Assembly: GCA_037042915.1 (NCBI GenBank)
Contig: CM073193.1
Coordinates: forward strand, 9,176,001 to 9,240,000
From: Auricularia sp. M13
Lineage: Eukaryota; Basidiomycota; Agaricomycetes; Auriculariales; Auriculariaceae
Length of the DNA: 64,000 bases
Direction: 5' to 3'
Made by a program: the position numbers and the translations under genes. Below are positions 45,387-56,891 of this stretch, piece by piece. The notes below the pieces were generated by a model, which was given only the letters and a program-made list of their open reading frames with translations, did not search any database and was not told where the DNA came from. How positions within the stretch are numbered: the first letter of the stretch is position 1; the number at the start of each line of letters is the position of its first letter.

Positions 45387-46443
45387 CTAAAGAGTAGGCT
45401 CAACTTCAACGTAGTACCAGTACTTCGAAGACTTCTTCGGGATACCCTGGTCTTTGTCAGTCCGCAAGCTATGTAGATGCCTGAAACGAGTACGAACGAG
45501 CTTTGAGCATCCTTTGCTGCTGTGATAATCCCAACGGCCCGTCCAGGCTCCGCACGCGTCGCATTGTGACATACCGTCAACTTCACGTCTCACCCTTATT
45601 TCGTTCTCGGACGTCTGTCAGTTCCACGCCACCGCGGCCGTCAGGGTGACACTTACCGAAGTATTAATGGCTGGCTGGCTGCTGCCGCCCTGCAAGTCCT
45701 CGACCCCGACAGGATCAATGTCCATCGCGTCCGAGAATCCAGCCGTTTCTGGCATAGGCAGCGGATTCTGAGAAAGACGCAAGGTCAATGGCTGGACGAC
45801 TGTCGTCGTCGTCGGGGCTTACCGCAGTTGCGACATCGCTGGCAACATCGCTCGGAGAAACGATAGCGGCTATGGAACATGCAGACTCTTAGTGTCCATA
45901 CACGCCCCATTATTTTCTCACCTTGCTCTGCATCAGTCTCGGTAACAGCGAGGGCGTTTGTGTGCGGGGCAGCGGGACGCGAGGCTTTGCCACCGGCGAG
46001 GTCATCCGTAGCCTCCGTTTGCTGTTCAAATTGCACCGCGGCCTGCTCTTGCTCCCATCGCCTGCGCAACTCGTATTTCCAATACCCAGCTCTTGGGTCT
46101 TGGGGACGTGGTGCAGGGTCAAGTCGATGAGCTATGACTGTGCAAAGGTCGCGGATGCGCGAGTTGTCTGGCAACGTAGCCCAGAGAATCTCTGCGTTTT
46201 CCGCCAGACAATAGGCGGGGTGCACGTAGCAGTGGTTTATGAGGGCTCGAAAAACCTTGAAATATTAGTGTTGTCATCCCACTAATCTCCATTCGGGCTC
46301 ACCGTGTAACTGTTATGAGAGAGTTGCAACGGCCGGAGCGGCAGGCCGGTGAGCGAAAACACTTCGTCGCAGCACGCCTTTGCGACAAGGAGAACAGTCT
46401 CAACTAGGTAGACCGTCCATGGCGTTGTTGCGGGCGTGCTCAT
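45387..46443 (-). CDS. Hypothetical protein, 286 aa, five exons, C-terminal Cys motif
   Basis: Exons 46443-46303, 46255-45922, 45869-45823, 45767-45657 and 45614-45387 join in frame (introns 47, 52, 55 and 42 nt) to 286 aa. The N-terminal half is helical (VYLVETVLLVAKACCDEVF, then HPAYCLAENAEILWATLP and SRIRDLCTVIAHRLDP). A middle acidic linker follows. The C-terminal exon has CDACGAWTGRWDYHSSKGC, a likely small zinc-binding site (C-x2-C...H...C). I considered a BTB-associated helical region for the N-terminal half, but the resemblance is too weak to name. The splice support is strong. Confidence 0.7.
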
Positions 46444-47437
46444 GAGTCTGCACGACAGTCAGGGAAGTGAGCGGGCGAGGTCTCCGGTGAGCGGTGGGAC
46501 TGAGAACTTTTGCGACGCACAATATTGAGCAGCAATCTGTGAGAGGAGCGGGAGGAGGCAAGCCCGGAGTGAAAGGACGGGTAGGGAATCGACAGATGGG
46601 GAATCGGCGAGGAATTCAGAGCCACCGCGCGTAAAATGCGGCCGCCGGTAAGAACTTCCCTTGCCAGAGGGTAATTGAGCGCCCTTCGTTTGAAAATGAG
46701 CATGTGAGAAGGGGAATGTGCAGGAAACACGTTGCACACACGGAACTGGGGGGGAGGGGGGGGAACTCAAAATCGATGGCGACTTCTTTATGGATCACGT
46801 GGACCACGGCCTCGAGGCCGTCCCAAGCATCTCCAGCATAGAGAATCAAGATTAAAACATTTCACGCGCCACCTCAATGTCTGCAGACCAGGGCTCGAGA
46901 ACTGCTTTGTGGTCGCTCACAGCGGTGTACTCACGGATGCTCGATCATTGATGAGAGATGCTTTACGTAAATTCATTACCGTTTGCAAATTGACCGCCAA
47001 GGATGCGGATCAGGCACGTAGATGATAAGCTATCGCAACACAGATCGTCCTCACCCCGTCATCCCGTGTCGCTTCGCGGCATCTTCTGCCATGGCATGTG
47101 CTGCCCTCACGACGGATGCCTACGTAGGAACTTCTGATGCAGCCATGCAGCGTCACCCTGTATACTTGCATCGATTGCCCGACTGGTTCTGGATCTCGTA
47201 GCCCGTGACAATTCAATTGGCTATCATCGGAGCCGGCCCCCCCCCGCGCAATGCACGTCGGTTTGTGCCGACGTGGCTCTCTGAGCCTTTCCGCCGTTAT
47301 GCATTGCGACCCGGCGCCGAGGCCTCTCACGATGGCACTTTCCGCATGCCCTGCGGCACCCATAAAGCGATTGCGGAGGACTCCCGTCGCAAGTTGCAAT
47401 TTTTAACCAGCTCTCTCACTCTCACACAATATTTTCC
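46444..47437. other. No supported gene
   Basis: Minus-strand frames between 46459 and 46849 overlap the G-rich run at 46747-46763 and lack splice support. It should contain promoters for the flanking divergent genes; no clear TATA box is seen. Confidence 0.35.
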
Positions 47438-49814
47438 ATGCCAAAGGCACAGAACGCTAGGAAAGTCAAAGCAAAACCCCTGCCGGGTTGCGGCACACTC
47501 TCCGCGTGCCATGGGACTGTGACGACCTTGACGGACGACCGTGAACGTTGGGCGCGTGGGTTCGCCGCAGGATTTCGCCAAGGCATCGCAATAGTGACAG
47601 CTTATCCCACATATGTCAGTACTTCGTATGTCCCTCGATTTTGATAGGCTGAGCTGTTACTTCAGCTGGTTGATGGAAAATTTCCGTCACTGCCGCCGTT
47701 GGACAGCGTTGCGCCAGGTTCACCTCAGCAAGACGAAAACTCTTACGCATCGGATGATGACTCACATGTGTGTATTATAATTATCAGCTACGATTGAACA
47801 GTGCTGAGTGATGAATAGGTTCTTGTGCTCTCGAATTGCGCGACAGGAAGCTCCTCCGTCGGGACCACACCGTCCGATTATCATGCGTCGGGCTCGAACA
47901 GAGATGAGGCTTCCCTTGAGCCTGCTGATATTGTCGCGAACTTGATACAACCCCCTATGGCCGCCTGGGACGCTCCTGACTACATGCCTCATAATGCCGA
48001 TTGGTGCGATGCACATTTTAACCGCACGCAGCAAGCAGTGCTCTACGATCCAATGGAAAAGGTGCGCGGCACTGTTAAGACATCTCCTGCATCAAGGCAT
48101 GCTGACTGGGTCGCCTCCCCCGGCCAGAGGGCTCAACTTCAACCGTCCATGCAGATCACCGAGCAGGTTGTAGATCCCACGCACGTGAACAGCACGGAGC
48201 CGTTGCTGTCAATCGCCACTACCGCGTCGCTAGTCACGCGTGACACGGCCTGCGCAAGCACAGCAACAGCCCGTACGGACTCCGAGGAGACCAGGCATGA
48301 CAGCGATGAGGTCGCGGCGGGGTCGTGTGGCCAGGTCCAGGAGGACGAAGGCGTCGCTGCGTCGTATTGGGCAACACTGCTCGACGACGCAGAGTGGATG
48401 AACTCGATCGGCCTCGGGCCTTCCAGCGACACATGGTCGATGGCGCAGCACCTCGAGTACGTTCCCGCAGGCGCAGAAGCCTCAGGCGCTCGGGGCAACG
48501 AGCTTGGCTGGTCGAACACCCAAATGGTCGTTCCCGCAGGTGCAGAAAGTGCTAGCGCTCCGAGTTGCGAGCTTGGCTGGTCGAACGCCGCGACGATTCA
48601 GGCTCAGATGGTCGAGTACGCTCCCGCAGGCGCAGAAACCGCAGGCGCTCCGGGTTGCGAGCTTGGCTGGTTGGACGCCACGACGACTCAGGCTCAGATG
48701 GTCGAGTACGCTCCCGCGGGCAGAAACCGCAGGCGCTCCGGGTTGCGAGCTTGGCTGGTTGGACGCCGCGACGACTCAGGCTCAGATGGTCGAGTACGCT
48801 CCCGCGGGCGCAGAAACCGCAGGCGCTCCGGGTTGCGAGCTTGGCTGGTCGAACTACCAGATGGCCGTTCCCGCAGGTGCAGAAAGTACTAGCGCCCCGA
48901 GTTGCGAGCGCGGCTGGTCGAACGCCGCGACGATTCAGGCTCAGATGGTCGAGTACGCTCCCGCGGGCGCAGAAACCGCAGGCGCTCCGGGTTGCGAGCT
49001 TGGCTGGTTGGACGCCGCGACGACTCAGGCTCAGATGGTCGAGTACGCTCCCGCGGGCACAGAAACCGCAGGCGCTCGGGGCTACGAGCTTGGCTGGTCG
49101 AACTACCAGATGGCCGTTCCCGCAGGTGCAGAAAGTACTAGCGCCCCGAGTTGCGAGCGCGGCTGGTCGAACGCCGCAGCGGGTCAATCCCAGACGGTCG
49201 AGAGAGGAGGGGACGAGCCCCCGATGGAAACGACGAATGACTCGCAGGACGACTGCGACGCGGAAAACGAGTCGCAGGAGGACAGGGAAGGTGACAATGC
49301 GCAAGCCACGCCCAGAAACTACGGAATTCCTGGGGGGGAAGAACAGGCTCAGTCGCATTATGTAATAGCTTTACATCGTCTGATGCAGGTGCGCTCATAC
49401 TCACTGTTTGAAAGTTGATGCTCATGCCAACGTTCAGCTAACAAGGTTGGAGTTCCCGCATAACAACCCGTTGTACGCGTGCTGGAACCCGACAATGATC
49501 CTGCAAAGGATAATGGAGGTATGTGCGCGCAAGCATGAGTAATTGAAGCTCAACTTGCGAGGATCTTGCAGGAACTAGTGGAACAAGGTGTCAACTTTTC
49601 GCAAGTAGATAGCGTTGTTGTCGTCCCCGCAAAAATGCCCTGCTGGGTCAACGTCGACGGTGCTACAAGGGTGAGGAAACCTGGCGCATAACGATGGCTC
49701 TAGTACCTAACATCTTCACAGCTTCTGCTTGAGGGTCCGCTGGAGGTGACGGTCGGCCTTGCTGACGGAACTGTCCCGCGCTGCTTAGAAATGCTGATGT
49801 CTCTGCCTGAGTAG
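47438..49814 (+). CDS. Hypothetical protein with ~30-aa tandem repeats, six exons, one 2-bp deletion
   Basis: Exons 47438-47614, 47666-47767, 47819-49388, 49438-49518, 49572-49670 and 49722-49814, all phase 0, join through introns of 49-53 nt. Exon 3 holds repeats alternating VEYAPAGAETAG...ELGWLDAATTQAQM with VPAGAESTSAPSCE-type units (48450-49180). At about 48720 one unit lacks the GC present in every other copy (GCGGGCAGAAAC instead of GCGGGCGCAGAAAC). This throws the frame and leads to an early stop; with that pair counted the protein would be ~707 aa. The N-terminal and C-terminal exons are ordered and intact. The family is unknown. Confidence 0.68.
48450..49180 (+). repeat. Alternating ~90-bp and ~75-bp coding minisatellite
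   Basis: Units containing GTCGAGTACGCTCCCGCGG and units containing GTTCCCGCAGGTGCAGAAAG alternate and are nearly identical. This indicates recent unequal exchange or slippage. All but one unit keep a length divisible by three. Confidence 0.8.
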
Positions 49815-50012
49815 CGTGCCTGAAGACGAACCAAACGTGTAGATACATGTAGAGCACTGCGGCTTCAAATGTACAAATGTTGACACAATGTTTGCGTCGT
49901 GGGGCACCGTTTCACAAAGGTAGAAGCGCTTTACGCGCGGATGCGGTGCGCCCACCGAGTCGTCTCGCTCCGGCTTTACGTCCTACCCACCATGGGCCTG
50001 GAAGTGTTGCAG
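49815..50012. other. Short intergenic stretch
   Basis: This is the 3' region of the repeat-protein gene; nothing else is seen. Confidence 0.3.
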
Positions 50013-50138
50013 CATATCAGCCCGAACTGCGCGCTGGGACGACTGCACGAAACCTGTTTCGTGTAGGCCGTACTCGTGTGACGGAAAAGGCGTTTTGACG
50101 CCTTGGAAGCACGGCGACGCGCAGTGCGGGCTGATGTG
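50013..50138 (-). mobile_element. 126-bp MITE-like element, copy 2
   Basis: It is an inverted copy of 29042-29167: starts CATATCAGCCCG and ends CGGGCTGATGTG, with the same two internal hairpins. It lies 57 bp from the inner repeat's right arm. Confidence 0.65.
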
Positions 50139-50494
50139 AGGCCATACAGCCGGCCGACAGACGACGGCCCACTGGCAGATACCGTGACGTCGCCCGGGAC
50201 GGGACTCGGATTCGTCTAAGTCCGCCTCTTGGCAGATCCGGCTTTCGCCGAAATCTTACCAGCCACCACCAACGGCGTCGAATGCCAATCCACGTACACG
50301 ACAACCTGTGGCCTGCTCTGCGACGTCACCCTAGACGCTAGGTGTGCGGGCATCTGCAGCGCAGGCAACATGTTCAAATACTCGCACGCGCAGAGGTCGG
50401 GCAAGAGCGCGCTCGCAGGCCGGTCATTTCGACATGCAGCTAGATTGTGAGTTTTCTTCTTCCTTGGACATCATACACCCCTGTCTCGCACGAA

Positions 50495-51810
50495 GAATGT
50501 CACTCGCGGTCGAGCGAAGCGCGGCGCCCACGCCGGACGTTGGCGATCGGGTATACGCGCCAGCTTGATAGCGAGCGCTGGACTATCTCTGCGCATGACG
50601 GCAGATGTCATGGCTGCACGCTGCTGTGCTTGACGAGGGGCCCACGCCAGACGTTGGCGATCGGGTGTACCAACGAGCTCTGCAGCCAGCCGCGCGTCGC
50701 TTCAGGCCCCGTCCTCGCCCCGGCCTCTACGATTTATTGGCTTCAAAGCTGACCACCTTCGCAGTGCCAAAATCTTCCCAGTGCCTCCCGCCACCAAGTT
50801 CGGCTCAGACGGAGATTGTGAGTATATCATATTGCCATTTCTTTTGCGCGCGAGGGCTGGGGGAACCGTGAGAGGCCCGCTTGCTGCAGAGCGAACCGCG
50901 GGGCCCACGCCGGACGTCGGCGATCGGGTGTACGCGCCAGCTTTGCGGCGAGTTGGCATCTTCAATCGTCAGGCGGCGGCGGCTAGATATGCGGGGCTTG
51001 CTCTCGAGCGAGCGCGGCGCCCACGCCGGACGTTGGCGATCGGGTATACGTGCCAGCAGCTTGATAGCGAGCGCTGGACTATCTCTGCGCATGACGGCAG
51101 ATGTCATGGCTGCACGCTGCTGTGCTTGACGAGGGGCCCACGCCGGACGTCGGCGATCGGGTGTACCAACGAGCTCTGCAGCCAGCCGCGCGTCGCTTCA
51201 GGCCCCGTCCTCGCCCCGGCCTCTACGATTTATTGGCTTCAAAGCTGACCACCTTCGCAGTGCCAAAATCTTCCCAGTGCCTCCCGCCACCAAGTTCGGC
51301 TCAGACGGAGATTGTGAGTATATAATATTGCCATTTCTTTTGCCCGCGAGGGCTGGGGGAACCGTGAGAGGCCCGCTTGCTACAGAGCGAACCGCGGGGC
51401 CCACGCCGGACGTCGGCGATCGGGTGTACCAACGAGCTCTGCAGCCAGCCGCGCGTCGCTTCAGGCCCCGTCCTCGCCCCGGCCTCTACGATTTATTGGC
51501 TTCAAAGCTGACCACCTTCGCAGTGCCAAAATCTTCCCAGTGCCTCCCGCCACCAAGTTCGGCTCAGACGGAGATTGTGAGTATATAATATCGCCATTTC
51601 TTTTGCGCGCGAGGGCTGGGGGAACCGTGAGAGGCCCGCTTGCTGCAGAGCGAACCGCGGGGCCCACGCCGGACGTCGGCGATCGGGTGTACGCGCCAGC
51701 TTTGCGGCGAGTTGGCATCTTCAATCGTCAGGCGGCGGCGGCTAGATATGCGGGGCTTGCTCTCGAGCGAAGCGCGAGACCCACACCAGACGTTGGTGAT
51801 AGGGCGGACG
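50495..51810 (-). repeat. Tandem array, right arm, three long modules
   Basis: The core appears as GGCGATCGGG near 50543, 50655, 50919, 51035, 51142, 51406 and 51680, plus a degenerate copy near 51800. GATTGTGAGTATAT (splice-donor-like) occurs near 50815, 51313 and 51575. Confidence 0.8.
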
Positions 51811-51964
51811 GCTCAGCTGTGCAGCAAGTCGAGCGTAGCAACTAGCGCTGCAATTTGCGCGCTCGAGCCCTCCAAAATGCCCCTATGCACAGCGTGCTCA
51901 TTATCTATGCAGTGTTCAAGTCTTATCGGCCGCCACACCGCCCAGCTCAACTCAGACGGCAACC

Positions 51965-52285
51965 GTGAAGACGGCGGCGTCGGCTCTCTCCTTGGCGCAC
52001 CTCTACGGCATGCTCGAGCACCTGCACCTGCACCCGGCGACGCTGGACCCGAATAACTTCTGTCTCGCCAGCGCCTTCCTGGGAACCATGAAGTCGGTCG
52101 CGCGCCACTCGCCCACCGCGCTCCTCACGCTGCACCACCACCTGCTCGTTCTGCCTACTGCCCGAATGGTGTCGGTGGAGGAGCTCCTGGCGCAGATGTT
52201 GGTCACGCTCGTTGCGGCGCTGGGTGAACGCGGCACGATTTCTACCAGCGCAGACGACTACGGATTTCCTATCGCTAGGTCATGA
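51965..52285 (+). CDS. Small helical protein exon, right copy
   Basis: It is identical in translation to the copy at 16563-16243. Keeping an open frame in both arms is expected from recent duplication and is not independent evidence of function. Confidence 0.4.
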   Translation: MKTAASALSLAHLYGMLEHLHLHPATLDPNNFCLASAFLGTMKSVARHSPTALLTLHHHLLVLPTARMVSVEELLAQMLVTLVAALGERGTISTSADDYGFPIARS

Positions 52286-52459
52286 AACAATTGATTGAGC
52301 TGCCCGTTCCCGCGGTAAGCTTTCATCAGGCTGCAAACGTTACATCTCGTACTGACACCTTGCATAGCTGTGATTCTTTTCTGTGTGGCATAATAGGAAT
52401 TCCTTTGAGTGATGATACAACGATCGGAATAGATTGATCAACAGATAAACATTCTACAT

Positions 52460-52959
52460 CTACGCCGACTCTGGGGCTCCATGGGCCGTGTTGACCGCAT
52501 TCACAATCTTCAAGAATATCACCACCATGGGGAACCCCGCGAATACCGTGATGATGACTCGCTCGCCGGCCGAGTCTATCAAGTTTCCCACTTCGCCAGC
52601 GAGGTAAAGTAATACGGCGCCGAGGAGCTCGCGGATGAGCGGAATCTTGCCCAGGAAGCGGATGAAAGCGTCGAAGTACCGACAAAGCTTCGCGTAGATG
52701 CGGAACCAGGTGTGCTATCGAGTAACCGTCACATGCGAGCAGAGGGAAGCGCGAAAAACTCGCCTTGAACCATGAGCGGGCTATAACTTCGCGTCTTGGG
52801 CTGTCTGTAATAAGGCTCTTTGGCGGGGCTACGGAACTGGAGCCCATTTCTGGACCACGCGCGCTGTTGGGGTGTTGGTTCTGAGCGTCAGCTACACCGG
52901 TGACTGGTGCAACCGCGCTTGGCGCAGTCTCGTCGAGTGCGGCGGTATCCGGATCCATG
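52460..52959 (-). CDS. Small membrane protein, right copy
   Basis: It is an identical copy of the frame at 15569-16068, with the same Ser/Pro-rich start and hydrophobic C-terminus. The same unresolved exon joint applies. Confidence 0.45.
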
Positions 52960-53666
52960 GGCGGCAGCGGGTGTATCGGGCTTCGGTGTAGTCGGTCGCG
53001 CACGGTATGGCGAACTCGCGGTTGCGGATGCTGGCGCGACGATGCCGTTGGATTCGTCAAGAAACTAGCCGCTGCCCGCGATCTCTTCAGACGGTCGCTC
53101 AGCCTGACCCACTCTTCACGCCCGGACTCGCAGCGGACGCATTTGCAGCGCAGGAGGCGACCACTGTCCTCGACGCTGCGAGCATGACTCCGTGCTCGCA
53201 GATGGAGCCGGCGTCGACGTGCTTACTCTTCTCGCGCTCAGGCTCTGCCCCCCCCGGCGCCCGCTCCTTCTCACAGCCCTGCTCGCTACGCCGGCGTTGA
53301 CCTAGATGCTCTTGTCGGGGATTTGGGTTAATTTAATCGAAACTCTTCGTTCGACGGCGCCGGCCGTTTCCACAAGCCATCTACAGACCACACTCAGTGA
53401 AACCTTCACCAGACATGCTCTTTGCACAGAGAACACCCAAGGTACGCACAGTATTTTCATCTAGGCGGTGTTTCCACGCCCCCTCAACCTTCTACCTGTT
53501 CTGTTTTCCCGCACGGCGTCGTGCTCGCGGAAGGCGCCGGCGCCGTTGTGCATTCCCCTCCTCACGCTCGGGCTCCTGCCAGGGCACGGCGCGCTCCTCC
53601 TTCCCAACCCCACCGCCGCCGGCGCCTCCCTCTCCTCGCGCTTGGGCGTTGCCCGGGCGCGGCCTC

Positions 53667-54360
53667 GCTCAGCTCGTCCGCCACCACACGGCGTCGGCGT
53701 GCTCGCGGCGCCGACGCCGTCCTGCTGATTCATTTCGCGCTCGGGCTCTTGCCCGGGCGCGGTGCGCTCCTCCTTCCCATCGTTCACGGCGCGGGCGCCG
53801 TTGCCCATTCCTCTCCTCGCGCTCTGGCGGCGCAAAACCCGAGCGCGGCGCGCCCCTCCCTCCCACCCGTACGGCATCGGCGTGCTCGTGGCGTCGGCAC
53901 CGTCCTGCTGGCCCATTCTGCGCTCGTGCTTTTGCCCTGGCGCAGCGCGCTGTTCCTCCCCGTCCCGAACAGTTCCCGGCCAAAGGGGGCGTCGGTGCCA
54001 CGAACATGACTTCGTGCTCGCAGACGGCGTCGAGGCCGCTATCCTGGTTTTGCTCGCGCCCGTGCTCTTGCCCGCGCGGCGCGCTGTCCTTCTCCCACCC
54101 CCATGCGGCGTCGGCGCAGCGAGCACGACCCCGTGCTCGTCAACAGCACCGGCGCCGTCGCGCCCTCTTTCCTCGCGCTTGGGCGCTGCGCCGTCTTGCC
54201 ACATCCACGCACTGCGCCTGCGCCGTTGCGAAGACGTCCCAGCGGGGGGCAGCGCCGGCACCGCGAGACACCGACGCTGGCCTGTTCGTTCCGACCGCGC
54301 GCTCCCCGCCTTCCACCCCACGCGCTGCTCCCCCATTCCAGCTAACACCGATGCTCATAA
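53667..54360 (+). repeat. GC-rich minisatellite (family with CTCGCGCTCGGGCTCTTGCC)
   Basis: Several imperfect ~90-140 bp units contain CTTGCCCGGGCGCGG, GCGCTCCTCCTTCCC and GGCGTCGGCGTGCTCG. A single related piece lies at 14860-15020 and another at 32880-33075. The long open frames here (for example 53397-54521) are Arg/Pro/Ala-rich on both strands and reflect base composition. Confidence 0.65.
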
Positions 54361-54797
54361 GCACTGCAGAACAATGCCCCGTGCTCCATGCGCCAAATAA
54401 CTCTCAAGGTACGTGCTTGATTCATTTTCTCTCTTTTTCGACCTCAACGCTGGCGCCGCACGCACCTGCCGCACGCCAAGTCAGGCGATGCTCAAATCAC
54501 AATCACCGGACACAAGGCTGAAGAGTCTTCGCCCCCGCGCGTTCGGCGCGAACCTCAGCCTGTAGAAAAGAGTGTCCGAGCACTGCTATTGTTGCTGCGT
54601 ATCACTACCTATCCGCGTTGCCCATCACGCTAATTGAGATTACGCAGGTCGGAAGGCGCACGAACTGGCAATGCCTCCTCGTGAACACTGGGCTGTATGG
54701 AGCGATGAATTTCGGGAATGCGGGTTGAACATGCGGGGACTTTGTACGCATATGACAATACAGGGAACAACACTGGCCTATTGAAATCTAGGAACAT
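54361..54797. other. No supported gene
   Basis: I see nothing here beyond the 3' flank of the MYND gene. Confidence 0.4.
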
Positions 54798-56497
54798 TTA
54801 AATTCGCGTCTCGACGTAGCGAGCCAGTTGCTCGCGCAGGGGGCCGTCGATCGCGAGACCATCCAAGCGGCTCACAATCTCCGGCAGTAAGCTGCGGTCA
54901 CCAAAGCGCGCAGAATGAAAATCGTGCAGGAATTGCAGTTGCTCAAGCATGGCGAACATGCCTTGTTGGCCTGCGCACGAATAAGTTCAGACTGAAATTT
55001 ATGGCAAGATGACTTACTCGTGCTGGCGCCCTCTGCCGCATGTTCCCCGCGTCGGGGATCGGATGAGGGAAGGCGGTGGCCAACCAAATCATCGTAGATG
55101 GCGGCGAGTTCCTGGATGTCGAGCCCGTGCGAGCGGCACGCGGCCTCGAATTCTGGCGTCTCCGTGCTCACGGGCGCTGTAGCAAGGATAGGACCGAGCC
55201 GTTTGCAAAACACACTGTGAGGCCGAGAACCTCCGCGCCAATGCTCTAGCTGGCATTCCCTGGAGCAGTACTGAAAGACCTTGCACGAGCCGCATAGACG
55301 CAGGCGTGTGATCTCGTGGGGATGCCTCAAACAGTTCGGAGCGCTGCAGATTCTGCGTACGGCCAGCGTTTTTAGAAGTTTTTTGAAGTGACCAAAGCAT
55401 CCGCCGTATTTGAGCTGATCGTCGAACATATGATCTACAAGATGATCGGGCATGAAGACTAGCGACTGGTCTCCAAGTGACGTGTGTAGTTGTAAGCCGA
55501 AGTTTGAGAGTTGTCTCTTCACCACGGAGTCTCGACACGACCTAATAGCTGCATAAGTGGACGGAAGGACCTCCTGCTCGAAGCCAGCGAGGAGGAGGTG
55601 CCATTCAGGCCATTCGTCGATGCCGAACATAGGAAGGTACTCGAGAAGCTGGGCTACGTGAGCCATGTACTGCGCTGGATCCCGACGGTCGCCTTCTATT
55701 GCCGTATGCGGACTGCTTAGAGCATCTGCGCCGGAGGTGAGAATCGCGGAGATGGTGTTCGCAAACATGGATCGCGCGTCGTCGTCGACAAACTCGGCGT
55801 AGAATGTCGGGCGGCACCAGAGGAACACCCTAACAAAGAGGTAGACGACGGACGAATCGTCGCTGATGGCAAGCCAGTAGAGGAGGCCTCGAAAGCTTGT
55901 AGGCCCGGAGATAAGGTCCTGCGTAGCTGCAGGCCAAACAGGGTGAAACTTGAATTTCTTGGCACCGAGCAACTGGTGAGTGATCTTTGGAAAACAGGGG
56001 ACGATTATGGCGCATAAACTGGCGACGAGCCTTAGTGCGCAGTCTTCCTCGGTATAGCACGCCGCCGCTCGGCGATGAAGAGCATTCGCCTGGCCGGGGC
56101 AGCCCCGGATAATTGGGAATAGGATGCTCCCAAGTGCCGAGTTGTCGTCGTCTCCGCGCTCTGTGGTGAGGAAGGCCATGATTCGAGAAAGGAAATGGCC
56201 GTGTCCCTCACGCAGAAGCCGAAGGCTGTGATCGAGGACGCCGGGGTACAGGTGAACCTGTTCCAGCAACAGCACACAGACTGGACATATGCTCGGCCTG
56301 CGAAGATCCTGGAGACCATGTTCTAACTGAGTCACGAATTGATCCAAACCCGCAGGCGTGAGGGCGGGGAACTCGAGGAATAATGAGCACCGACATAGAG
56401 TTGATGATGGTGCAATGAGCTCACCGCGGGGAGGTTCAAGTTGGAGATCACGCTCCTGATGAGGAGTGACATGTGTAAAAGCGCGTGGAGAAGACAA
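54798..56497 (-). CDS. MYND-type zinc finger protein, ~550 aa, two exons
   Basis: Exons 56497-55018 and 54970-54798 join through a 47-nt intron and give 550 aa. Residues ~384-430 form a MYND finger: ICSAPNC, LRLCGSCKVFQYCSREC, HWRGGSRPHSVFC (C-x4-C, C-x2-C, C-x3-C, H-x4-C). MYND domains bind Pro-rich partner proteins. The preceding ~380 residues are a helical region typical of the many agaricomycete MYND proteins of unknown role. The C-terminal exon is amphipathic helix. An alternative 5' end exists: ATG at 56547 reads a hydrophobic start and can splice in phase 0 through a 53-nt GTGAGC...GAG intron into FPALTPAGLDQF. I prefer neither strongly. Confidence 0.82.
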
Positions 56498-56547
56498 GAG
56501 ACGAGGACGATGCCGATGAGACGAGCAACCTCGTACAGAAAAGCCAC

Positions 56548-56891
56548 AAAGGCTATAGCCGATATATATGTCAGTGTAAAAATCCCGAGGGAGCTATAAT
56601 GCGGTTTAAAAGATGGTTATTCGTCATGGAGAATGAGCATCTCAGTCAGGAGCGACTACGGCGAAAACTGGAAAGAAGCGGGCGTCGTGGACGATGACAC
56701 GACCGCCGGCGCGCTGTTGTCCCATCGTGCAACGTAAAATGTTCCCCATTCCCTCTGCGGTGGGTAGTCCCGGAAGGATTGTACTGGTCGTCTGGCCGTG
56801 CGCTCCACGCGGTCGTGAGAACGCAGCACGGAAAGGCGCACGCCGCCACGCGTTGTCGGACCGGCCAGCTGCAGGTCATCCCCAGAAAGCG
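56548..56891. other. No supported gene
   Basis: An AT-rich GATATATATG near 56559 could serve as a TATA element for the minus-strand MYND gene. Otherwise I see nothing. Confidence 0.3.

Larger units (their letters stand above)
50196..53666 (-). repeat. Inner inverted repeat, right arm (about 3.5 kb)
   Basis: It is the reverse complement of 14863-18947. Outside the array, positions pair as x to 68528 or 68529 minus x with almost no differences. It is about 610 bp shorter because the array has three long modules instead of four and fewer core copies. The flanks on both sides are unrelated to those of the left arm. Confidence 0.9.

Noticed and set aside
45657-46443. BTB/POZ protein call for the 286-aa gene
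   Set aside because: A few helix positions resemble the region after BTB in fungal proteins, but the BTB core strands are not visible.
14863-53666. Inverted repeats as a pure assembly artefact (mirrored contig)
   Set aside because: Array copy numbers, homopolymer length and all flanking sequences differ between sides; a mirrored contig would be identical through the flanks.
53397-54521. 374-codon open frame as a gene
   Set aside because: Both strands are open over long distances with Arg/Pro/Ala/Ser bias. The sequence is a GC-rich minisatellite that begins inside the inverted repeat.
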